Part shown: positions 15,677 to 24,308 of the stretch, one piece after another
How positions within the stretch are numbered: the first letter of the stretch is position 1
Layout of the letters: each line of letters begins with the position of its first letter
Assembly (NCBI GenBank): GCA_012512505.1
Contig: JAAZEB010000116.1
Location: 1 to 49,096, forward strand
Direction: 5' to 3'
Length of the DNA stretch: 49,096 bases
Source: Armatimonadota bacterium
Lineage (GTDB): Bacteria > Armatimonadota > JAAZEB01
The notes under the pieces: model-generated
What the model was told of the DNA's origin: nothing
Seen by the model: the letters and a program-made list of their open reading frames with translations, nothing else
Databases searched by the model: none
Translations under genes and position numbers: made by a program

Positions 15677-15736
15677 GGCGAAGCCCTCGTGGCCCGGGAG
15701 AGAAGGGCCCTTTCCTCCCGCCGCGAGGGCTTCGCC
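15677..15736 (+). repeat. Palindromic element, copy C (GGGGCGAAGC type) in the hisS leader
   Basis: GGCGAAGCCCTCG (15677-15689) pairs perfectly with 15724-15736, extended inwards by a G-U and three GC pairs to about 17 bp. The flanking GGGGCGAA resembles the ends of copies A and B. As it lies in transcribed leader RNA it could affect hisS expression. No T-box sequence (AGGGTGGNACCGCG) is visible. Confidence 0.65.
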
Positions 15737-15784
15737 TCCGTTTGAGGCCCCCACGTAACCGGCGGGGCCGGAGAGGAGACGACG

Positions 15785-17098
15785 ATGGCTAACCCACCTC
15801 AGGCGCTGCGCGGCATGCGCGACTTTCTCCCCGAGCGGATGATCCTGCGCCACCACGTCATCGGCGTCTTCCGCCGCGTCTTCGAGCGCTACGGCTTCGC
15901 CCCGCTGGATACCCCGGCCGTCGAGTATGCCGATACCCTCGAAGGGAAGTACGGCGAGGAGGCGGACAAGCTCATCTACAAGTTCGAGGACCGGGGCGGC
16001 CGCCAGGTGGGGCTGCGCTATGACCTCACCGTGCCACTGGCACGAGTAGTGGCGCTCTATCCGGAGCTGCCCAAGCCGTTCAAGCGCTATCAGATCGCCC
16101 CCGTCTGGCGGGCCGAGCGCCCGCAGAAGGGGCGCTACCGCGAGTTCTGGCAGTGCGACGTGGACACCGTTGGCACCTCCAGCATGCTGGCCGACGCCGA
16201 GATCCTGGCCGTCTTGCATGATGCCCTGGTGCAGCTCGGCTTCCGGAACTTCGTGATGCGCTTGAACAACCGCAAGCTCCTCAAGGGCCTCTCCGCCTAT
16301 GCCGGCGTGCCCGAGGGCGAAGAGGCGAGCGTGCTCCGATCCGTCGATAAGCTCGATAAGATCGGCGAGGTCGGCGTGCGCACCGAGTTGCTGGAGAAGG
16401 GCTTCGCCGCCACCGTCGTGGACCGGCTATTCGACCTGCTGGCGCCCGGCGAGGGAGACGACGTGCTGGCGCGCCTGCGCGTGCCGCTGGCCGACAACCC
16501 CGATGCCCAGCAGGGGATCGCCGAGCTGGAGCAGGTGCGGGAGTACCTCGGTGCCCTGGGGGTGCCCGAGACCGCCTACCGCATCGATCTGGCCATGGTA
16601 CGCGGCCTCGATTACTACACCGGCCCGATCTTCGAGACGGTGGTCGAGGAGCCGCGCATCGGCAGCATCACCGGCGGCGGCCGCTACGACCACCTGGTCG
16701 GCATCTTCAGCGGGCGCGACATCCCCGCCGTCGGCTCGACGCTGGGCCTGGAGCGCATCGTCGATGTGATGGAGGCGCTGGGCCTCTTCCCGGAAGAGAA
16801 GACGCGGACGCAGGTGCTGGTGACCCTCTTCGACGCGGACACCACCCCGGAGGCGCTGCGGCTGGCCACCGAGCTGCGCGGTGCCGGCGTGCGCGCCGAG
16901 GTGTACCTGGGCGAGAAGGGCGGGCTGAAGAGGCAGCTTGCCTACGCCAACAACCAAGGGATCCCGTGGGTGGCGCTGCTGGGCCCGGACGAGATCGCCC
17001 GCGGCGAGGTGACCCTCCGCGACATGCGCGATGGCACCCAGCAGGCGGTTCCCCGCGCCCAGGTCGCCGACCGCCTGAAGAGCGCCCCGAGCGGCTAG
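15785..17098 (+). CDS. hisS: Histidyl-tRNA synthetase
   Basis: 437 residues, class II aminoacyl-tRNA synthetase that charges tRNA-His. Motif 1 region begins GMRDFLPERMILRHH. Motif 2 is visible as PVWRAERPQKGRYREFWQCD (about 107-126). The histidine-specific motifs are RGLDYYTGPIFE (about 275-286) and GGGRYDHLV, and motif 3 is GSTLGLERI. The C-terminal anticodon-binding domain covers about 340-430 (TQVLVTLFD to LRDMRDGTQQAV). Length is normal. Preceded by GGAGAGGAGACGACG and by a strong promoter with a structured leader. Aspartyl-tRNA synthetase, its frequent partner, is not adjacent. Uses a TAG stop. Confidence 0.97.
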   Translation: MANPPQALRGMRDFLPERMILRHHVIGVFRRVFERYGFAPLDTPAVEYADTLEGKYGEEADKLIYKFEDRGGRQVGLRYDLTVPLARVVALYPELPKPFKRYQIAPVWRAERPQKGRYREFWQCDVDTVGTSSMLADAEILAVLHDALVQLGFRNFVMRLNNRKLLKGLSAYAGVPEGEEASVLRSVDKLDKIGEVGVRTELLEKGFAATVVDRLFDLLAPGEGDDVLARLRVPLADNPDAQQGIAELEQVREYLGALGVPETAYRIDLAMVRGLDYYTGPIFETVVEEPRIGSITGGGRYDHLVGIFSGRDIPAVGSTLGLERIVDVMEALGLFPEEKTRTQVLVTLFDADTTPEALRLATELRGAGVRAEVYLGEKGGLKRQLAYANNQGIPWVALLGPDEIARGEVTLRDMRDGTQQAVPRAQVADRLKSAPSG

Positions 17099-17111
17099 AA
17101 CCACGGCCGAA

Positions 17112-17182
17112 AAGCCGCGGATGCGTGCCAGGTTTGTTCCTGGGCGCTTCGCCGCGCCCTCGCCCGCACGCATTCGTGGCTT
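17112..17182 (+). repeat. 71-bp inverted repeat downstream of hisS
   Basis: 17112-17128 pairs with 17166-17182: 17 base pairs with no break if two G-U pairs are allowed in plus-strand RNA. The arm core is GCCGCGGATGCGTGC. A related 13-nt string (CATCCGCGGCTTT) is found near 5642-5654. It may act as a terminator-like or mobile palindrome. Confidence 0.6.
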
Positions 17183-17276
17183 GCCGGCCGGCCCTGGGAG
17201 CCGTTTGGGACCGGATGAGACTGCGTGCCGGTGACGGTCGACCCGGGGCGGCCGGCACCGGAGGGGGAACCAACCG

Positions 17277-19535
17277 ATGGGCGCTCTGCATTCCGACTCC
17301 CGCGTTTTGCTTGAGGGAGACACGCTGCGGATCGGGTTCCACGGGGTAGGTAAGACCCCGTATCCGGAGGACATCGTGCCGGCCGGCGTGCTGCGCGCGC
17401 TGGCGCAGCACCTCGCGGTCGACCTGGGCACCGAAGGCGTCTTCTGGGGCGACTACTGCTACTTCGCTGGCGTGACCGGCGAGGCGTTCCGCTTCCTGGA
17501 GTTCATGAACCTCTGCCCGGGCGAGCCGGGCCAGCCGCTGGTGGAGCGGTACGGGCAGATCTCCCAGGCGCAGATGTACCGTCTGGCGTTTGAGGCAGCC
17601 GGGCTGGCGGCCGAGCTGCACCTGAAGCCGGACCTGCCCGACAAGGACGCCCTGAGGCGCCGGATCATGGCAAGCTTGCGCGACCGGCGCACCCCGGTGA
17701 TCGCCCTGGGCGGCTTCGGCCCGCCGGAGCCATGCCTGATCACCGGGTTCGATCAGGGCGGGGAGGTGCTCCTTGGCTGGAGCCACTTCCAGGGCGAGAA
17801 GGAGGGCGACGCGCGCTTCTCATTCGAGCCCACGGGCCAGTTTCGCTTGCGGGAATGGTATGAGGCGCTCGACGGCGTTTTGATCGTCACCGGAACCGCG
17901 GCCAGGCCGGCCCCAAGGGAGGTGTACCGGGGCGCGCTGGAGCGGGCAATCCGCGAGCTGCGCGCGGCTGAGGGTAGTGAAACGCTGGGCACCGCCGCGA
18001 TGGCGAAGTGGGCTGCCCATCTGGAGAACGAGGCCGACTTCGCCGGGTTCTCGGCGGAGCAGTGGGAGAAGGCGCAGTCGGCCCACGGCGCAACCGCCGG
18101 CGACCTCGCCGAGCGCCGGGCGCTGGCGGCATCCTTCCTCTCCCTGGCGTGCCGCCACTTCCCCGAAGCGGAGCCTGACCTGCACCGGGCGGAGACCGCC
18201 TTCCAGGGCGCGCACGAGACCGTCTACGAGATTTGGGAGACGGCGGCCAGAACCGGCCCGTTCGACCCCGACTTGGCCCGGTTCCAGGACCCGGCTTGCC
18301 GGCGGACCCTGGCGAGTCTCGTTCGGCGGTTGGCGGCGTGCGACCGGCGCGGCCTGGCTTGCCTGGAGCGCGCGATCCACACTATCCGTGGCACAGACCC
18401 CGGCCCGGCGATCCCGGCCGATCCGGTGCTCGACGGGGTGGCAGTACTGACTAAGGCCACGACCGCTGAGCCAGGCCAGCCGACGGCGTGGGCACCGGAG
18501 AACATCGCCCTGCCCAACGCTCTGGGCATGCTCCGGACGTTCCTGGGGGAGCCGTTCGGCGCGCTGAACGAGGCGGAGCAGACCGCCACGAAGCTCGACT
18601 ACGGGCTGTGGATGGGCCTCACCGGCGCGGCGTTCGGGATGCCGGGCGATGGGCCGGAGCGGGCCAACCTGCCGCTGGCGTTTGACGCGCTGGGGTATGA
18701 CTACGAGTTGTGGCTCAGCGCGACGCTGGCGCGCGAGACCGGACTGCCCGGCAAGGTTTGGGGCTGGGATGACAACCTGAAGCGGCGGATCTTCTGGAAC
18801 CTGCGCGACCGGAAGCAGCCGGTGCTGCTGTTCGGCTGCGGCGATTGGCCCGACTGGTACCTGGTCACCGAGGCGAAGTCCTGGGGCTGTTTCCGGGGCT
18901 ACGGCGGGAGCACCGGGGAGGGGTACCGCCCCGGTGAGCCGCTGGACCATCCAAAGAACCCACTGCGGCCAATCGACCTGTTTGCCGGGATGAAGGGAGA
19001 GCGCACCTGGACGCTCAACGTCCTGGCCCGGCGGCCCACCCCGAAGCCACCGCTGGAGGTGCTCTACCAGCGCGCCATCGAGTGGGGAGCGACGACGATG
19101 CGCCAGCAGCGGATGAAGCTCCTGGACGCTGCCGGCGAGGAGTTCCTGAGCACGCGGCCCTACCAGGACTGGGCAGCGATGCTGCGCGCCGATGCCCTGT
19201 TCCCGAGCGACGACGTGGCCGTCCTTCAGGGGCGCCGCGCGTGGCTGGAGGGCGCGGAAGTCGAGCTGGCCGAGCGGCGGTTCTATGGCGCGGCGTTTCT
19301 GGACCTGGCGGCGATCCGGCTTGCCCGGCCCGAGCTCAAAGAGGCGGCGGAGCACTTCCGCGCGGTCCATGATCTGATGCAGCGGATCTGGGCGCACGTC
19401 GGCGGGTTGGGGTCGCCTCAGGCGTACCTCCGACTCGCGGAGGGTAAGACCAGGGAAGCGATCGCCGACCTCCTGATGGCGATTGAGCGCAACGACGCGG
19501 CAGCCGCGGCGCTGCTATCAGGCGGCACGGGCTAA
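17277..19535 (+). CDS. 752-aa protein made of two tandem homologous units, function unknown
   Basis: The protein has no signal peptide or membrane helix. Two halves align: in the first (about 50-225) GDYCYFAGVTGEAFRF, RTPVIALGGFGPPEPCLITG and REVYRGALERAIRELR; in the second (about 435-620) LDYGLWMGLTGAAFGM, KQPVLLFGCGDWPDWYLVTE and LEVLYQRAIEWGATTM. Each unit is followed by a helical region with WAAHL.../WAAML.... The layout (GxxG helix, then a PVI/PVL strand with a following LITG/LVTE) recalls papain-like or BtrH_N/C39-like folds, but the first unit has Cys in GDYCYF and the second has no equivalent Cys, so peptidase activity is uncertain. The start at 17277 has GGAGGGGGAACC upstream. Monocistronic between hisS and a convergent nuclease. 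Confidence 0.75.
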   Translation: MGALHSDSRVLLEGDTLRIGFHGVGKTPYPEDIVPAGVLRALAQHLAVDLGTEGVFWGDYCYFAGVTGEAFRFLEFMNLCPGEPGQPLVERYGQISQAQMYRLAFEAAGLAAELHLKPDLPDKDALRRRIMASLRDRRTPVIALGGFGPPEPCLITGFDQGGEVLLGWSHFQGEKEGDARFSFEPTGQFRLREWYEALDGVLIVTGTAARPAPREVYRGALERAIRELRAAEGSETLGTAAMAKWAAHLENEADFAGFSAEQWEKAQSAHGATAGDLAERRALAASFLSLACRHFPEAEPDLHRAETAFQGAHETVYEIWETAARTGPFDPDLARFQDPACRRTLASLVRRLAACDRRGLACLERAIHTIRGTDPGPAIPADPVLDGVAVLTKATTAEPGQPTAWAPENIALPNALGMLRTFLGEPFGALNEAEQTATKLDYGLWMGLTGAAFGMPGDGPERANLPLAFDALGYDYELWLSATLARETGLPGKVWGWDDNLKRRIFWNLRDRKQPVLLFGCGDWPDWYLVTEAKSWGCFRGYGGSTGEGYRPGEPLDHPKNPLRPIDLFAGMKGERTWTLNVLARRPTPKPPLEVLYQRAIEWGATTMRQQRMKLLDAAGEEFLSTRPYQDWAAMLRADALFPSDDVAVLQGRRAWLEGAEVELAERRFYGAAFLDLAAIRLARPELKEAAEHFRAVHDLMQRIWAHVGGLGSPQAYLRLAEGKTREAIADLLMAIERNDAAAAALLSGGTG

Positions 19536-19607
19536 CGGGTCGGCCGGCGTGCTGCGGGTGGGGCGGGGTCGTGGTCGTGGTGGAGGGCGCGCTTACCGAA
19601 CGCCCGC

Positions 19608-20579
19608 TCACGCCAGGTGCCGGGCGCCGATTCCGGCCGCCTGTAGTTCCCGCGCCAGCTTGCCTTCGCCGGCAAAGGTCCACACCAGCCGTGGCTGCAC
19701 CGCCTCGATGAAGCTCAGTAGCTCCGCGCGCGAGGCGTGGTCGCTCCAGGGGATGGCGGCATCGTAGTGGCGGGCGTTCGCCGTGGCTGCCCAGCCGGAG
19801 ACCAGGGCATACTTCGGGCGATGCAGGCGCGCGCCCAGGTCGTTGTGCTCCAGGTAGGCACAGGTGACCAGGACCACATCGGCGTCCGGGACGGTCTCTT
19901 GGCCCAGGCGCGCCCCGAGCGGCACCGGCACTCCCAGCCGGGCGTAGAGCCGGGTGAAGTGCCAGATCTTGCTCTGCAGCGCCGTGGTGAGGCCGGCCGC
20001 CGCGAGGGCGATCACCATCTCCTGGGCTTTGCCGCACCCGCTCATCGTCACCAGCACCGGCGTGGCCCCCTCCTGCCGCGTGCTCTGGCAGAACTCCACC
20101 ACCCGGGCCGCGCCCTCGCGCGAGTCCACGAACGCCTCATCAAGGGCACCGAAAGTGTCCTCCACCACGAGGTGGTCGGCCGGCAAGGGCGCCGCCGGCG
20201 GGGCGGTGGCGGAGCCGGACGGGCGCACATCGCCGGCATAGAGGAGCGAACTGCCACCGTGCTCCAGGTGCAGCATTGCTGCCCCAAGGATGTGCCCGCT
20301 CGGCAGCAGGCGCACCCGCGCGTCGCCGTGCGCCACCTCCCGCCCAAGGCGCAGTGGCCGACAGGGCGGCAGCGCCTCGCCGTAGGGCTTCACCAGGGTC
20401 AGGAGTTGGGCGGTTTCCGGGGTGCAGATGATCACCTGGTGGGCGGCATAGTGGTCGGTGTGCGCGTGGCTGACGAACCCCTTCGGACGCGGGGTGTCGG
20501 CATCCAGCCAGCAATCCAGCGCCGGCACATACAGGTTTCCCTCCTTATGCTGGCAGAGGTCGGCGATCAACGGTGCCAT
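19608..20579 (-). CDS. MBL-fold exonuclease (ligase-associated/SNM1-like type)
   Basis: 323 residues. Metal-binding motifs: HAHTDH (about 36-41), SGHILGAAM (about 90-98, third histidine), YAGDVRP (Asp) and PWSDHAS near the C-terminus. The order, and the final segment RAELLSFIEAVQPRLVWTFAGEGKLARELQ, match the family often named ligase-associated DNA exonuclease or mRNA 3'-end-processing-like exonuclease, with an abbreviated beta-CASP region. Substrate (DNA or RNA) not decided; no ATP-dependent ligase gene is adjacent here. The start is the ATG at 20579, just downstream of AAAGG; a longer frame to 21014 runs into the divergent transporter gene. Promoter at 20594-20623. Confidence 0.85.
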   Translation of the reverse strand: MAPLIADLCQHKEGNLYVPALDCWLDADTPRPKGFVSHAHTDHYAAHQVIICTPETAQLLTLVKPYGEALPPCRPLRLGREVAHGDARVRLLPSGHILGAAMLHLEHGGSSLLYAGDVRPSGSATAPPAAPLPADHLVVEDTFGALDEAFVDSREGAARVVEFCQSTRQEGATPVLVTMSGCGKAQEMVIALAAAGLTTALQSKIWHFTRLYARLGVPVPLGARLGQETVPDADVVLVTCAYLEHNDLGARLHRPKYALVSGWAATANARHYDAAIPWSDHASRAELLSFIEAVQPRLVWTFAGEGKLARELQAAGIGARHLA

Positions 20580-20593
20580 CCTTTCTACTTCCC

Positions 20594-20623
20594 ATGATAC
20601 ACCGGCCGCGGCCGGCGCCGCAA
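20594..20623 (-). promoter_or_regulatory. Probable promoter of the MBL exonuclease gene
   Basis: On the minus strand TTGCGG (20623-20618), 18 nt, TATCAT (20599-20594). It gives a leader of only about 7-10 nt before the ATG at 20579. Confidence 0.5.
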
Positions 20624-20846
20624 GCAGCCGGCGCCGGCGTAGGATGCGGCTGAAACGGCGAGAGGAACCTGCCGGCCGGCCGCCGAAGTAGGGAGCCACG
20701 GGTAGTTCCCCGGCCGCTTCTACCCCGATGCCACGCTGCAGCGTCGGCCTGCCGCAATGCCGGTTGCCGCTGAGCGGCGCTTCCCCAGCGCCGCGGGGCC
20801 GGCCGCGGCGGATCGCCCAATGCCGGAGGTCGAACAGACACACGCC

Positions 20847-22838
20847 ATGTCGATGACTCTGCCGAAGCCGGAGCCACCGGCGCCCACCGAGCAGCCCGTG
20901 GCACAGCCGCGATCTCGCGGCGTGACTGCCCGCGCGGTGCTGATCGCCGCGCTCCTCACGCCGCTCAACTGCCTGTGGATCGTCCACTCCGAGGTGGTCC
21001 AGTACGCCGGCCACCCGACGACGGTCTCCCTCTTCTTCAACGTGATCTTCTGCCTGGCGGTGCTCGTCCTGATCAACGCCCTCCTGGCGCGCTGGGCCCC
21101 TCGCTACCGGCTCTCACAGGGCGAGCTGCTCACGATCTACATCCTCCTTTCCCTCTCCACGGCGATGGTCGGCCACGACCTGTACCAGGTGCTCATCTCC
21201 GTGATCGCCCACCCGGCGTGGTTTGCCCACCTGAACCCGGAGAACCGCTTCGCCGAGCTGTTTCTTGCCGACATCCCCAAGTGGCTCTATGTCTCCGACA
21301 TCAACGTCCTGAAAGACTACTACCAGGGCACCAACCAGTGGACCGGGTTCTACCGCGCGGAGTACCTCCTGGCCTGGCTGAAGCCGGCGCTCATCTGGAC
21401 CGGCTTCTTCCTGATGCTCCTCTTCACGATGCTGTGCATGTCGGTCGTCCTGCGCAAGCAGTGGACCGAGCGCGAGCGCTTGAGATTCCCGATCATCGAG
21501 TTGCCGCTGCGGATGACCGACGGCGGGTTCGCGCTGTTCCGCAACCGGCTCTTCTGGCTGGCCGTGATCCTCGCCGGCACGATCGACGTGGTGAACACCC
21601 TCCACCTGAACATCCCCACGATCCCGGGGATCCCGACGCGCCAGTGGGCGATCAGCAACTACATCACCGGCTGGCCCTGGCGCGCCATTGGCTGGACGCC
21701 GATGCAGGTGATCCCCTTCGTGATCGGTATCGGCTTTCTGCTGCCGGTGGACCTGGCGTTCTCCTGCTGGTTCTTCTACTGGTACTGGAAGCTCCAGTAC
21801 GTGCTCACCGCTCACTTCGGCTGGAACGATGGCCGGCCAGACTTCCCCTACATCATCGAGCAGTCCTCCGGTGCCTTCCTGGGGGTGGGCGTGCTGGTGT
21901 TGTGGCTGGCACGCGGCTACCTGAAGCAGGTGGCGCTGACGGCGCTGGGGCGCAAGTCGGAGGTGTCGGATGAAGACGAGCCGATCAGCTATCGCTTTGC
22001 TTTCCTCGGGATGATCCTGGGCAGCATCGGGTTTGCCGCCTTCGCCTACTGCGGCGGCCTCAGCCTCAGCCTGGTGCCGTGGTTTGTGCTGCTCTACTTC
22101 GCGCTGGCCATTGCCGTGTCGCGTATGCGCGCCGAGATGGGCACCCCGGCGCACGACCTCCACTACGGCGGCCCGGACCAGATGATCCCGCGCTGGCTCG
22201 GCGTGCCGGGGCTCAGCCAGGGCACCAAGATCTGGTTCAACCTCTCCTGGAGCTACAACCGCGCCTACCGCTGCCACCCGATGCCGCACTACCTGGAGGG
22301 GTTCCGGCTGTCGCACCTCGCCCGCATCGAGGGGAGGCGCCTCTTCTGGTGGATGCTGGCGTTCGGGTTGTGGGGCAGCCTCTGTGCCTTCTGGGCGCTG
22401 CTACACGTCTACTACCATATCGGCGCCTCCTCCGCCAAGATCGTCGGCCCAGCGGTGTACTTCGGGAACGAGGCGTGGAACCGCATGGCCAGTTGGTGTA
22501 CGACCCCCAAGCCGGCCGAGGCGCTGAGCATCTGGTTTACGGCGGGGGGCCTGGCGTTCAGCCTCTTCCTCACCTACATGCGGGCGCAGTACACCTGGTG
22601 GTTGTTCCATCCGGTGGGTCTGGCCGTCTCCAGCTCCTGGGCGATGAGCTACATGTGGTTCCCGCTGTTCATCGCCTGGCTCTGCAAGGTAGTCATCCTG
22701 CGCGCCGGTGGTTTGCCGCTCTACCGGAGGGCCCTGCCGTTCTTCCTCGGCCTCATTTTCGGCGAGTTCGTCATCGGCGAGTTGGTGAACCTGATCGGCC
22801 TCGCCTTTGGGCTGCGCATCTATCACTTCTGGGGGTAA
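20847..22838 (+). CDS. Large polytopic membrane protein, OPT-like (DUF6784/DUF6785 type)
   Basis: About 663 residues with roughly 12-14 membrane helices. Landmarks: TPLNCLWIVHSEVVQYAGHPT in the first helix, SQGELLTIYILLSLSTAMVGHD, LRKQWTERERLRFPIIELPL, PVDLAFSCWFFYWYWKLQ, MRAEMGTPAHDLHYGGPDQM and the last TWWLFHPVGLAVSSSWAMSYMW. These fit the OPT-transporter-like membrane family (DUF6785/6784) frequent in Armatimonadota and Planctomycetes. The OPT superfamily moves peptides or metal-siderophores; substrate here unknown. Start uncertain: frames open from 20757, ATGs also at 20820 and 20853; none has a well-spaced site (GGAGGT lies 17 nt before 20847). It is followed 57 nt later by the Nif3-like gene on the same strand. 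Confidence 0.82.
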   Translation: MSMTLPKPEPPAPTEQPVAQPRSRGVTARAVLIAALLTPLNCLWIVHSEVVQYAGHPTTVSLFFNVIFCLAVLVLINALLARWAPRYRLSQGELLTIYILLSLSTAMVGHDLYQVLISVIAHPAWFAHLNPENRFAELFLADIPKWLYVSDINVLKDYYQGTNQWTGFYRAEYLLAWLKPALIWTGFFLMLLFTMLCMSVVLRKQWTERERLRFPIIELPLRMTDGGFALFRNRLFWLAVILAGTIDVVNTLHLNIPTIPGIPTRQWAISNYITGWPWRAIGWTPMQVIPFVIGIGFLLPVDLAFSCWFFYWYWKLQYVLTAHFGWNDGRPDFPYIIEQSSGAFLGVGVLVLWLARGYLKQVALTALGRKSEVSDEDEPISYRFAFLGMILGSIGFAAFAYCGGLSLSLVPWFVLLYFALAIAVSRMRAEMGTPAHDLHYGGPDQMIPRWLGVPGLSQGTKIWFNLSWSYNRAYRCHPMPHYLEGFRLSHLARIEGRRLFWWMLAFGLWGSLCAFWALLHVYYHIGASSAKIVGPAVYFGNEAWNRMASWCTTPKPAEALSIWFTAGGLAFSLFLTYMRAQYTWWLFHPVGLAVSSSWAMSYMWFPLFIAWLCKVVILRAGGLPLYRRALPFFLGLIFGEFVIGELVNLIGLAFGLRIYHFWG

Positions 22839-22895
22839 GCCGCGCCCAACCCGGCTCGCGGTCCGCCGCGGGCGCGACGAGCCTTGGAGCCATCC

Positions 22896-23681
22896 ATGAC
22901 GGTTCAGCAAGTGATTGACACCATCCTCAGCGCGGTTCCTGGCGACCGGCTGCCCGACACGGTGGACACCCTCAAGTCTGGTCGTCCAGAGATGGTGGTG
23001 ACCGGGATTGCCACCACCTTCATCGCCACCCGCGCCGTGCTGCAGCAGGCGAAGGAGCTGGCCGCCAACCTGGTCATCACCCACGAGCCCACCTTCTACA
23101 ACCACCGTGACGAGCGTGAGGGGCTGGAGGGCGACCCGGTGTACGAGGCGAAGCGGGCCTTCCTGGCAGAGAACGGCATCGCGGTGTGGCGCTGTCACGA
23201 CTACTGGCACCGCCACCAGCCGGATGGCATCCTGGAGGGGTTCGCGCGCAAGCTGGAGTGGAAGGATTACCAGGATGCCGAGGCGCCCTACCGCTTCTGG
23301 CTGCCGCCGACCACGCTGCGCGCCCTGGCGGCCAGGGTGAAGGAGCAGACGGGCGCCACCTTGCTGCGAGTGGCGGGCGATCCGGAGCTCCCCTGCCGCG
23401 GGGTGATCGCCATCCCCGGCGCCTGCCCCTGGGAGTGGCACCACCAGGCGCTCTCCCAGGCGGGCACGGACGTGCTGATCTGCGGCGAGTCGGCGGAGTG
23501 GCAGGCGTGCGAGTACGTGCGCGACGCCGCGGCGGCCGGCCAGCGGAAAGGGCTGATCGTTCTCGGGCACTGCAACTCGGAGGAGGCCGGCATGGAGTAT
23601 CTGGCGGAGTGGCTGCGCCCGCGCGTGCCCGGCATCCCCGTCACCTTCCTCCCTGCTGGCGACCCATTCTGGATGCCGTAA
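22896..23681 (+). CDS. Nif3-like (YbgI/DUF34) dinuclear metal-centre protein
   Basis: 261 residues, cytoplasmic. Family motifs: GIATTFIATRAVLQQA, then LVITHEPTFYNHRD (His residues of the metal site, about 61-74), HDYWHRHQPDGI, and the C-terminal GHCNSEEAGMEYLAEWL, where the His and Glu complete the two-metal centre. Members may act as GTP cyclohydrolase-like or metal-insertion proteins; the exact reaction is unsettled in the literature. The insertion domain usual in longer Nif3 proteins is small here. I chose ATG 22896 over a TTG at 22884; TGGAGC lies 6 nt upstream. Follows the OPT-like gene and may be cotranscribed. Confidence 0.88.
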   Translation: MTVQQVIDTILSAVPGDRLPDTVDTLKSGRPEMVVTGIATTFIATRAVLQQAKELAANLVITHEPTFYNHRDEREGLEGDPVYEAKRAFLAENGIAVWRCHDYWHRHQPDGILEGFARKLEWKDYQDAEAPYRFWLPPTTLRALAARVKEQTGATLLRVAGDPELPCRGVIAIPGACPWEWHHQALSQAGTDVLICGESAEWQACEYVRDAAAAGQRKGLIVLGHCNSEEAGMEYLAEWLRPRVPGIPVTFLPAGDPFWMP

Positions 23682-23800
23682 GGTGCGGCTGGCCCACCGC
23701 CTGCGCACGGCAGCGCTCCGGTAGAAAGCCACCCACACAGCCACCCACCTTCGCCATGTGCCGGGCCTTCGAGGGTCTGCAGCGCGAATCGTGGCTCGCG

Positions 23801-23829
23801 TTGCGGGGTCCTGGGTTCCGTGCTATAAT
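23801..23829 (+). promoter_or_regulatory. Promoter of the first toxin-antitoxin-like pair
   Basis: TTGCGG (23801-23806), 17-nt spacer, TATAAT (23824-23829) with extended -10 TGC. The expected start of transcription lies about 13 nt before the ATG at 23849, on the ribosome-binding site GGGGGAGA, giving a very short leader. Confidence 0.7.
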
Positions 23830-23848
23830 GGCCCTGGGGGAGACTGGC

Positions 23849-24124
23849 ATGACAACGAGGGAGCGCGTGCTTGAGCTGATTGAGCGGATGCCCGATGACG
23901 ACCTCGAGGTGTTCGTGCCGCTCCTGGAGCGGATGGCGCCGAAGCGGCTGGATGACCTGCAGGCCAGGTGGGATGCCATGCCTCCGGAGGAGGACGTGGA
24001 CGAGGAGACGCTGGCTCAGATCCGGGCGGCACAGGCTCGAATCGCCGCCGGGGATCCGGTCGCCACACTCGACGACATCCGGGCGCGTTCCGCGAGCCTT
24101 GCTAGGCTCAAGGGCGCTGCCTGA
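23849..24124 (+). CDS. Small antitoxin-like protein (partner of a RelE-like toxin)
   Basis: 91 residues: MTTRERVLELIERMPDDDLE, then an acidic helix with LLERMAPKRLDDLQARWDAM, and EEDVDEETLAQIRAAQARIA. The size, the acidic charge, the position directly before a RelE-like reading frame and the TGATG stop-start overlap (24122-24126) are typical of an antitoxin. The N-terminus resembles the helix-turn start of small Phd/DUF2281-like antitoxins, but I cannot place it in a named family. The start has GGGGGAGA at 23836-23843. Autoregulation of the promoter at 23801-23829 is expected by analogy. Confidence 0.65.
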   Translation: MTTRERVLELIERMPDDDLEVFVPLLERMAPKRLDDLQARWDAMPPEEDVDEETLAQIRAAQARIAAGDPVATLDDIRARSASLARLKGAA

Positions 24125-24294
24125 TGCCTCCCACCATCGTCTTCGAGAAGCACGCCGAGCGCCAGTTCGATGCTCTCAGCCCGAACCACCAGCGATCGGT
24201 AGAGGCCGCTCTCGATTCCCTCGTTCTGTCGGGGAAGGGCGAGTTGCTCGTGGTGCTGCTCATCGACCGTCGAGACCACGTCTACAACCGGTGA
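24124..24294 (+). CDS. RelE/ParE-like toxin remnant with apparent internal deletion
   Basis: 56 residues, read as MPPTIVFEKHAERQFDALSP, followed by NHQRSVEAALDSL, then KGELLVVLLIDRRDHVYNR. The N-terminal helix pair and the last strand with RRDHVYNR match RelE/ParE toxins of about 85-95 residues. The central strands (usual RLRVGDYRVIY) are missing, as if about 25-30 codons had been removed in frame between LVLSG and KGELL. The first base overlaps the antitoxin's stop. It is probably inactive as an mRNase or gyrase toxin, since the missing region holds core and catalytic residues in RelE. It could still bind the antitoxin. Confidence 0.6.
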   Translation: MPPTIVFEKHAERQFDALSPNHQRSVEAALDSLVLSGKGELLVVLLIDRRDHVYNR

Positions 24295-24308
24295 GGGAGG
24301 TGGTATCC

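Noticed and set aside
15650-15784. T-box riboswitch in the hisS leader
   Set aside because: No T-box sequence or specifier-loop layout seen; only a palindromic stem.
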